This document shows positions 56,356 through 64,000 of a stretch of DNA of 64,000 nucleotides, one piece after another (within the stretch, counting starts at the first letter, position 1; every line of letters starts with the position of its first letter). The stretch is from Silene latifolia (lineage: Eukaryota > Streptophyta > Magnoliopsida > Caryophyllales > Caryophyllaceae), in NCBI RefSeq assembly GCF_048544455.1, contig NC_133536.1, forward strand, positions 172,070,325 to 172,134,324. Reading direction: 5' to 3'. The translations under genes were made by a program, and so were the position numbers. Under the pieces are notes generated by a model that was given only the letters and a program-made list of their open reading frames with translations, did not search any database and was not told where the DNA came from.

Positions 56356-58870
56356 TATGTTGCTCCCGACGCACACACGGGTACCCCAAATTTAAATTTG
56401 AACCTGACCTTGAATAATGAATGAGAGATGGGTAGACTTAAGGACCTAAGGTGGTAGTCTGTAGTGTGTTTGCTCTTTGTTAGGTTCTAACATGTTTGTT
56501 GATTGCCATTTAATAATTGTTATGCCCGTGGATCAATGACCGTGAACTTACCAATGTGGTGATCAAGATTTGGTGCCTATTGATGAGGATTGAAGATTTG
56601 TTCAACCTTTGAAGAGTGCTTCTCCGTCCCTGAAGATGTTTCTCGTTCTTTGTGTATCTTGCCTTAATCTTTATCTCTTGGTGCTTATTCTTCTTCTAAA
56701 CTCTCTTTTGTTTTACTTTGAAAGCTACTCTGGTACTTCTAACTTGTCCTTTGATCCTTGATAATCTCTCTTAACGCCTTTTTATAGTACTCTTTATTTT
56801 GAGGAATGTTGACCTTAGTTGGAAATTTTGACTTTTGAGGAGATTGTTCGTGTTTTGACCCTTAAACCTGGTTTTGAGAGGATTTGATGTTGGAAAGACT
56901 TGGGTAGTGTGATGAGACATACTTAATGGTTCTTATACCTAAATCCTTGATAAAGTGAGTATATTTGATTGATGGATTTTGTGTGTCAAGTGTGAGTTGC
57001 GTTGGTTACTAAGGTTATAGAACCTTGCTTTGTTGTTTATGTTTGCGATACTAGTGCTGAGTACTTGACCTAAGGTGGATGAAATTGAATGGTGAAATTG
57101 AGGATATAGGATTGACTAAGTAAGTCAAGTTTGTGATTAACTTTGGTAGTTGCTTTGAATATGAGGGTTTAATGTATTTGTCACCATGTGATAAATGCTA
57201 ATTTTGGGATTACTAGTTGGTTTAAGTGAGTGATATTGATTGCTGCTTGAGGTATGGTATGAGAGTAGGAGTAAGCTACATTGTTGGAGAGTCTTAGTGC
57301 TTGTTTTTGTAGCTAGAAAGGATAATGGTATGGTTGACACCAATTGTTAAGTTGAAGGACATAGTTTTAATTTTGGTGTTAGGATGAGGAATATGAGGTG
57401 ATAAAGTGTTGTTACAATTAAGACCTTGTTTCTTGGGAACTCGATGGTAAGTAAAGTTCTAAGATGTCATATTTGAAATCATACATTTTGGGATGTAGAT
57501 GACTATGGTGGATTGGTGATGTGATTTAGTATTAGTTGGTTCTTGAGAGTTCTTGAGTTGAGAGAGACTTAGTATTGAGAGGTCTTTGTTAACCCTATGG
57601 TTTTGGAAACTTTAAGGTTGTGTTGAGTACTTGAGATGATGGGATGATGTTGTAGATGAGTATAGCTTTGTTTGAAACTTTGACCTTGATCTTGTGGAAG
57701 TTGTTTATGGATGTGTGAGGATTTGGAGTGATGAGATCACATGCATAGTGGAGTACCTTGTTTCATGGAATTGCTTAGGATGAAGTAACATGAGTGTTGG
57801 AGGAAATCCTTGGGAGTGTTTTGGTCATAAGTTTTGTTGTTGGGAAGTTTTCGGAACCGTTTAGGCTGATGTTATTATTTGGGATTCGAGTACTTGACGT
57901 TTCCTTGTAGTCTAATTCCCTTCTTCTTTGACCTTACCGTTCATACCTCCTTTCCTCGCTTCATCTTGCTCCTCCCTTAAGTTTGATGCTAGTGACCTAT
58001 AAAAACTCTACCCTTGACATTCTTATTGTTCTGACTTCAATTCTTACCCCTACGATGCTCATCATAGCTCTTTTGTTGGTTAAGTTTGGACCCTCTTAGC
58101 TTACTTTTTATTTATGTTGTCTAAATTGCCTTCCTTTTTGTACAACTTCTAAAACATTCAAGCTACCAGTTTTGATTCGTTGTTAAAAGTTGATGTTACT
58201 TTTGTAAAACCTTACCTAATTTACAGATTTGAAAATGAAAATTTGATTTAATTCCATATTTGTTCCTTAAGTATAGACTTATTTATCAGAACTTTAATTG
58301 CTAAACCAGAAATTTCTTAGAATTTTATCAAATTTCTGTTAACGTTGATCTAATTATGACTTCTTTGTCAAAGTTTAAGATTTCATTTTTAGAAATTCGA
58401 CCCCCTTTTGAGTTTAAAAGTGAAACTTCTATTTCCATTTTTGGCTCTTACAAGAGAAATTTGAGTAAATTACCTTTCTCTTTTGATTTTAACGTTGATC
58501 GGATGATAGAACTCGTTATTGGAGACGTTTGATAACTTGTTCTACGCTTGTCGGCGAATGATTTTGTTTTGAATTTGTCTTTGACTTGGAAGGTTAGCGT
58601 TCTTGTGTGCACGACAAGAGCAATTTCGTTCCATGAATGAGACTTACACTTTTGAAAACTCTCCGTTAATGTTTTTGAAAGTATTTTAATTTTGATTTAT
58701 ACAAATGGTTGCCTTTCGACTTGGTTCTGTCGGAAAATTTTAGTTGAAACTTTTGAAAGAATTTTAATTCTCACAAGTAACCTTTTTAATGTTTTGGTTA
58801 CCGATTTTAAAAGTTCAGTTTTATTTTTAATAACCTTTCTTTTCTACCTTCAAGTTTCGAAGACGAAACT
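56356..58870 (+). other. Elem3 internal region, no coding sequence
   Basis: About 2.5 kb, T- and G-rich, with no ORF above 80 residues and no gag or pol motif in any frame. It is like a LARD-type element, whose internal part serves only as RNA carrying cis signals. Confidence 0.8.
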
Positions 58871-58889
58871 TTTTAAAAGATGGGGTGAT
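58871..58889 (+). other. Polypurine tract of Elem3
   Basis: AAAAGATGGGGTGAT abuts TGTAACACCC at 58890. Confidence 0.8.
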
Positions 58890-59269
58890 TGTAACACCCG
58901 CGAATTTCCCACTTTGACATTTAAAATTTATTAAACCGTTTAATTACTTTATTATATATTTTTGAATTATTCAATTTAATTAATTTTATGTCAAACACGA
59001 TTTTTATAAAAGTAATACATATAAAAGCTCTTTTATATAAAAATACGTATTATTAAATTATATTTTTGAGGCATAATTTATATAAGAATATATGTATACA
59101 TTTTTAGTCGTACAGTAATAATATTAGTTTCCGTCTCAAGTTAATATAGACTCGAGACATATCTCCGTCTAAACCTTAGACCGTCACATTTCATTTGTAC
59201 CTACTTTAGTCCGGACCAACCAAAAATCGACACACACACCCTTATCCACCCCACATTCTACTTTTAAAT

Positions 59270-59300
<31 letters not shown>

Positions 59301-59310
59301 TTATTATTAT
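58890..59310 (+). repeat. Elem3 3' LTR, part before the LINE
   Basis: Matches 50091-50500 closely and ends in an (ATT)n run broken by the LINE. Confidence 0.93.
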
Positions 59311-59347
59311 GGATGCGCGCAGCTTTCATTAAAATAAGAATAAAGGT

Positions 59348-62300
59348 TTACATGAAATTGGTGGGGAGCCGAGAGACAATCTGGGCTCCCACACCCTTAG
59401 CAATAGCAAAGCTAAGTCTAGTAAAAATGTAAGCGGCCACCCGAGCCCCGGCATCCTGAGATACCGAGAATTTCTGGATCCGCTTGAGCAAGGCAACAAC
59501 ATCCGAACCCAGCTCCCCAAGTGAAGAAAAGGAGAAAGGAAGGAAACCATAACCCGCAATCGCGCACAAATCCCCATACTTAGCACACTTTCGCTGAGCA
59601 GCATCAGCGACAACCCGGCCCGGCACAAAATCTGTCAACCCAGTCTGAGTCAAAGGTGAAGAACCTGTCAGGTCGACGCACACATCACGCCCCCTGTCCC
59701 AAGAATAAAGTAATAAATCCGCAGGACGAAGAGAGCCACCATGCCCATCAACCAAACCGATATCAACCTCCTTCCCCGCAAAGAATACCGGATCTATAGC
59801 GGATGTCGAAAAGAGTGTCCCGACAAGGTTATGCCGATGTTTAACGCCCACGATGCAAGTCAAGAAACAAACGTGGTCCCCAAAAACATCCCCAAAGAAA
59901 AAACCCGAGAGCAAGCGGGACAGGCCTAGATACCGTGAATAACGGAACACCCGGACGATACCCCAAAGACACTCCTAAGTCCTCCCTTCATAGTCTCCCC
60001 CAACCCCGAGATAGGAACCGCACGTAACCAATCGGAGGAGTGAGAACCTGCTTTGAGACTGCCATAAGGCAAGCTGGGCGCGGTGTCAAGGAGAAAACAG
60101 ACTACGAGGCAACAAAGAACCGTCGTGAAATAAATATCTCGCAATTTCTTCATAAGTTTGGGGCAGCAATTTCACTAGGGTGACCTAATATGTCGAACAC
60201 TGTAGTCGCAGAAAAACACTGCGCATCATGAAAGGCGGGGCCGGCGGCTACAATACCGAGAAGAGCGAGGAGCTTAGCCTCGCAAACCAAAGACGCAAGC
60301 GGGACGCAATAAAAGCATAAAATAAAACATCTCCCGCCGCATAGACACCAAGACCACCAAGATGAAAAGGGAAAGTAGCAAGGCGCCACTGCGAATCCCC
60401 AAAACCCGGCCCTGACGCGGTGACAATACGTTCCAAGCTAGAACGAAGAGCGGCATCAAAAGGAAGATGGACAGACCCAAAAACACTAGGGGAGCAAGTA
60501 CGAAGGGAGAAGTAGAGCTTAGAGATACCAGTACAAGCTCGAAGAAGAAGCAACTCACATTGCGGGTCCTCAATCCTCGCAACCAAGTCCATTAGCTCAA
60601 TGGTCTTAGTTGCTCTCGTCGCCACAATCTCGCCGCTAAAACCAGGACAAGTACTGACAGGTCCTCCCAAAACTGTAACACCACGCAAAGGCCGAGAAAT
60701 AGAAGTGGGGAAAACCCCAGGAAGCCGACTCCGGGCATCCTCAACAGGCCAAAAGACCTCCGTCTTGGAGACATTAAGATGCAATCCAAAAAGAGGGCCA
60801 TCCAATCTAATCAGGTCCAAAACCTTCCCCACCTCCAAAGTATCTCCCACAATGGTGCCATCATCTAAGTACCAGGCCTGCAAAGTGAGATCAAAAGTGT
60901 CCCGGATCTTTCAAACCAAAGGATGCAAAACCAACGCGAAAAGCAAAGGCCCCAAAGGATCACCCTGCTGTACACCCTGACAAAACCACAAGCAGTGCTC
61001 CCCATAAAAAAGGCGGGCCGGGCTGGAATAACAAAACTCCACCCAACGGGAGAGAGCCGGGCACCGACGGCGGACCTCCTGAAGCATGGTCGAACGGTCA
61101 ACAAGGTTGAACGCGTTCGAAATCAACCAAAGAACATAGAAAGCCCCACCTGTTCTCCCCGAGCCTCAATGAGCCGGTTCAAGGCATGCAAGATAGCCTC
61201 TCCTCCACCGGACACACCCACCCCGAACTGAAGCCCATCAAAATAAGAAGATAAGGACGGGCCAACCATAGAAGCACCAACCTTAGAGACAAGCCGTCTC
61301 GAGACCGTACCGACAGCAATAGGACGAACTCCACCACCCAGTTTAACGAGTGGTGTGAGAGGGGTGCTGGCAATGTACTCACCCAGAGGAAGAGGGCACC
61401 GACCCTCAAGAAAAAGATTAACCACCCTAGTAATAGTAGTGATCAAATCATCGGAGATAGCCACGGCGGCGCCACTCAAACATCCATAAGGTGTCAAGGC
61501 ACGAAAACCATCCCTCCCACAAGAAGTACCACGAGAGAAGCCCCGAATCATATCCAAGACCACCGCGGAAGAGGCAACCAGAGGATGATGATCCCCAGAC
61601 AGAGGAGGCAATGAAGGAGGCGGGGCGACATGATGCTTCTCACGCAGGGCCACGAGAGTGGCATCGGAGTAGGGGGCGACCCCAGAGGAAGAAAGCACTC
61701 GTACAGCAGCAGTGTAATGGCCATCTGATATCTTCCGAAGGCATTGGCGGAGGTTAAGGTCACTCAAATCGAGATCCTCATCCACAGAAAAAGAAGAAGG
61801 ACCCTCATCAAAGCACTCCTGTAACAACTGCAAACCCCCCCCCCCCCCAGGCGTCCCCCAAGCAAGAATAGCCCTGGCAATACTCTCCTCCTGATGCTGA
61901 CGCCGAATAGCAGTCCGACACTCATGATTACTCCGAGGAGCGAAAGTCCTGAGCAAACAAAGAGGTAAAGCAAGCAAACGAACCCAGCGGGTGAGATCAC
62001 TAGGGACATCAAACACCGCATCCAAGGCCCCTTTCAAAGCCCGAGCAAACCCAAGACGGCACTTAGGAGGAATAGATTTCACAATACGAAGGCCCAAAGA
62101 CAGCAAACGATCCAACGAAGATATAGACCACTGAACGAGCTCCACACTATCATCAGAAGAAACCGAAGTAGAAGGAGCCAAAGGTCTCGGAATACCATAA
62201 ATATGGAAGGTGTAAATGCCATCAACACACCCCGGATGCTCCACAATATCACCCCGACCGACATCTAGCACCAAGAGTATGGGTCATAAAACACACCCCA

Positions 62301-62518
62301 CACAACCAGAGCCCCATCCGTCTCAAAGAACTCTCGGCATTGGAATAAACAGTCAAACTATCAGAAAGACTCTGCCGCGTAAGGTCCAACGCCCCGTCAT
62401 GACAATGTCGGTCCTGCAAATGTTTCTTCCAAGCTGCCTTTGTAAGGCCCTTACCGAAACCATCCCGACACCCATGAAGACTCGAAAAAGGACAATGGTA
62501 CCGTACAAGCTCGGGCAT
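59348..62518 (-). pseudogene. LINE polyprotein: zinc fingers, RT, CCHC and restriction-like endonuclease
   Basis: From a likely ATG at 62518 (MPELVRYHCPF): a C2H2-like finger (CPFSSLHGC...HLQDRH), then a CCHC-like LCGVCFMTHTLGARC near 62300; a linker; RT with GVRPIAVGTVSRRLVSKV, LQFGVGVSGGGEAILHALNR, motif A at 61119-61127, FCQGVQQGDPLGPLLFAL and YLDDG at 60860-60871; thumb-like region (CELLLLRACTGISKLYF). C-terminally CPAC...GDHVCFLTC, KHRHN, KEVDIGL, RPADLLLYSWDRGRDVCVDLT: the CCHC plus PD-(D/E)xK-like order of restriction-like endonucleases. Frame breaks near 62260, 61118 (two bases lost inside motif A), 60290, 60155, 59945 and in the T-run near 59905, plus a TGA at 60911-60913, leave it inactive. 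It ends ...QIVSRLPTNFM. Confidence 0.82.
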
Positions 62519-63240
62519 GAAGGAAGAAGCAAATCCCCACGCCCAACCGGCACGACACCCAAAAAGAAGAACAAACCCGTGGCAAAGGTGACCACCAACA
62601 CACCACACTACGGTGATGGTCAACAACCAGCCTACCACGGTGAGAGCACGCACACAGCAGCCGGCAAAAAAAAACCAGCAGCAATAAGGACGTAAAAGAA
62701 ACCAATGCAGCGGGAAATCGAAAAAAAAGCTGTAGCAACACTCCGGCAACCACAGCAGCGACCCCAGCAACCACCAGCAACTCCAGCAACCTTACAGGCG
62801 ACTCAGAAAAAAAAGAAAACAAAAACGCAAGGCAAACACCCACCTGATAAAGCCTCTCCCCGACAAAGCTACAGCCGTGAAACAACCGAGAATGCTGAAC
62901 CTCGTGAAAACAGCCGTGAGTGCTGATACAGAAACCGATCAACACACTGACGTCCGGCAAGGCCGCCGGCGATCACAAACAAGGCAGGGATCACAGACAA
63001 GGCAGGGAACACCGGAACCCTAGGATAAAAAACCTACAGAAGGTGAAAGTAAACCCTTACCTGCGAATACCTAAGCCAACAGCCGAAATAACACCACCAA
63101 CAGACGCGCACGACGGCGACGTGAGGTCTAAAGCCGGCGTGCAGTGGTGGTACCCTTGGTGGAAGCCGGTGACAACAGCCCTAAAGAGGCAGCAACCCTA
63201 ATCGCCTATTGCTCCTCTAATCGCACGCTCTCTCCCTCTC
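62519..63240 (-). other. 5' region of the RLE LINE
   Basis: About 720 bases, GC-rich, containing tgctggagttgctggtggttg-like runs. Overlapping ORFs on both strands have low-complexity composition and no domains. It is probably the 5' UTR. The terminus reads AGAGAGGGAGAGAGCGTGCG on the minus strand. Confidence 0.6.
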
Positions 63241-64000
63241 TATTATTATTATTATTATTATATTGTTAGTATTACCGTGTATCCACCCCCCTTTTTATAC
63301 TCCTTCTCCTTCCTTCTTTTTAAAAACACAGCAGCAACAAGCATTAAACAGAAACTCCATCGCCATTTTCATTCTCGTCTTCAACCCGAGATCCCTCCTC
63401 CATTTCTCAACCAAACTCCATTATTTTTGTACCATTAGCTTCCCCCTCCTCATTCTCCTTCTTCCTATATAAAAAAGAGCCAACCTTTCATCCGGTTTTA
63501 TTTCGGCCGTCTTTCAAAGATGCGGTTTTTGGAGCTAATCTCTTCCATTTTGGGTTTAGAATCACCCTTGGACGGTTCCTTGGACGTTTAAGAGCTCATA
63601 AACAGGTAACGGTGATAGGTTACTCGACAAAAACATCGATATTCCGTCTTATGTGTCGTTTCATATGTTCTTGTTTGATAAAGTTTGGTTCTTTACATTT
63701 CACTCTTTTGGTATGGTAATTTCCGTCTCAATGCGTTCCTAAATTGGACTGTTTTAATGCATTTTTTTTTCGGAGCCTTGAAAGGCGGGTGTTGGTACTG
63801 AATTGTGGAACGATTTTATGAAGTCTTTCGGGTCAGTTGTGAGCTCGCTTCATATACGCGAATTTCCGTCTTTTCCCTGCTTGAAAATCCGTCTTAAGCT
63901 CGTCTCAAATTTGGCTGCCCATTGTTGCTGGAAATCCCGTTGTGCGGGTTGTCCCGATGAAGCCGTGTTTGGCACGGTTTCATGTAGTTTAGTGGACTGT
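63241..64000 (+). repeat. Elem3 3' LTR, part after the LINE
   Basis: It resumes with (ATT)n then tattgttagtattaccgtgt, matching 50494-51250, and runs off the window. Confidence 0.93.
63466..63473 (+). promoter_or_regulatory. TATA box of Elem3 3' LTR
   Basis: TATATAAA in the same setting as 50709-50716. Confidence 0.55.

Larger units (their letters stand above)
59311..63240 (-). mobile_element. LINE with restriction-like endonuclease, inserted in an (ATT)n microsatellite
   Basis: About 3.9 kb on the minus strand, lying exactly between ATT repeats at 59258-59310 and 63241-63262. The 5' LTR of Elem3 (50466-50513) shows the uninterrupted microsatellite. The 3' end has no poly(A); it reads ...GCTGCGCGCATCC then (ATA)n. 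One ORF has N-terminal zinc fingers, RT and a C-terminal CCHC plus nuclease region. That is the R2/R4-type layout. R4-clade Dong elements are known to insert in TAA repeats. Confidence 0.85.
37972..64000 (+). mobile_element. Athila-like gypsy element lacking RT/integrase, right end beyond window
   Basis: The 5' LTR (37972-39490), tRNA-Asp primer site, gag-protease ORF, polypurine region and first 304 bases of the 3' LTR (49787-50090) are visible. The lineage follows from the Asp primer site, the CDLGGSIN protease form and the 3' tail typical of Athila. There is no RT, RNase H or integrase between the protease and the 3' LTR. An L1 LINE (42301-47136) and Elem3 (from 50091) are nested inside. 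Confidence 0.88.
50091..64000 (+). mobile_element. Elem3: ORF-less LTR retrotransposon with expanded LTR
   Basis: A 5' LTR (50091-56340, TGTAACACCC...GTGTCACA), tRNA-iMet primer site, 2.5 kb of internal DNA with no gene, polypurine tract and the start of a 3' LTR (58890 onward). The end motifs and Met primer would fit a chromovirus such as Tekay/Del, but with no coding domain this is only a guess. A LINE lies in the 3' LTR. Confidence 0.88.

Noticed and set aside
62216..63201. Plus-strand ORFs of 73-159 codons over the RLE LINE
   Set aside because: Antisense to the LINE gene and its GC-rich 5' region; low complexity and no domain.

Overview
The window is plant nuclear DNA made almost entirely of nested transposable elements. 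I found no host protein-coding gene, rRNA or complete tRNA. The organism is a flowering plant, most likely a eudicot: tRNA-primed Ty1-copia and Ty3-gypsy LTR elements of plant lineages (SIRE-like, Tat/Retand-like, Athila-like), a plant MULE with SWIM and GRF zinc fingers, and plant L1 LINEs with DUF4283 and zf-RVT domains. The species cannot be fixed from the sequence. It reads as repeat-rich heterochromatin.

Left block (1-22630): an old minus-strand copia element (Copia1) with gag, pol and an envelope-like third ORF, carrying many stops and frameshifts. Its third ORF was split by a young Tat/Retand-like gypsy element, Gypsy1 (181-12437), which has two nearly identical 3.3-kb LTRs and a perfect 5-bp target duplication. 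A 5'-truncated LINE (20184-21057) sits in Copia1's only visible LTR.

Middle block (22631-37971): remnants of a minus-strand Tat-like noncoding region, split by a second copia element, Copia2 (22691-36944, TSD taagt). Copia2 encodes only a broken gag. Its 5' LTR contains a 5.4-kb MULE (23356-28760) with ~114-bp TIRs, a decayed transposase gene and a separate intact GRF zinc-finger/membrane ORF.

Right block (37972-64000): an Athila-like gypsy element with gag-protease but no RT, RNase H or integrase. An L1 LINE (42301-47136, 16-bp TSD) interrupts its coding region. Its 3' LTR is cut at 50090 by a further LTR element (Elem3), whose 5' LTR is swollen to 6.2 kb by three tandem 1.4-kb units and whose internal part has no ORF. 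Elem3's 3' LTR carries a LINE (59311-63240) inserted in an (ATT)n microsatellite. That LINE has N-terminal zinc fingers, an RT with YLDD, and a C-terminal CCHC plus restriction-like endonuclease, the R2/R4 layout rather than the usual plant L1/RTE layout.

Four of the five LTR elements lack RT and integrase, so they probably moved using proteins supplied by other elements. The strongest non-gene signals are: a two-tier hairpin with covarying stems in the Tat-like noncoding DNA; 10-bp palindromes in Athila placed in pairs exactly 21 bp apart; a different recurring palindrome in Copia1; and LTR tandem units whose junctions lie exactly at the LTR/PBS border.
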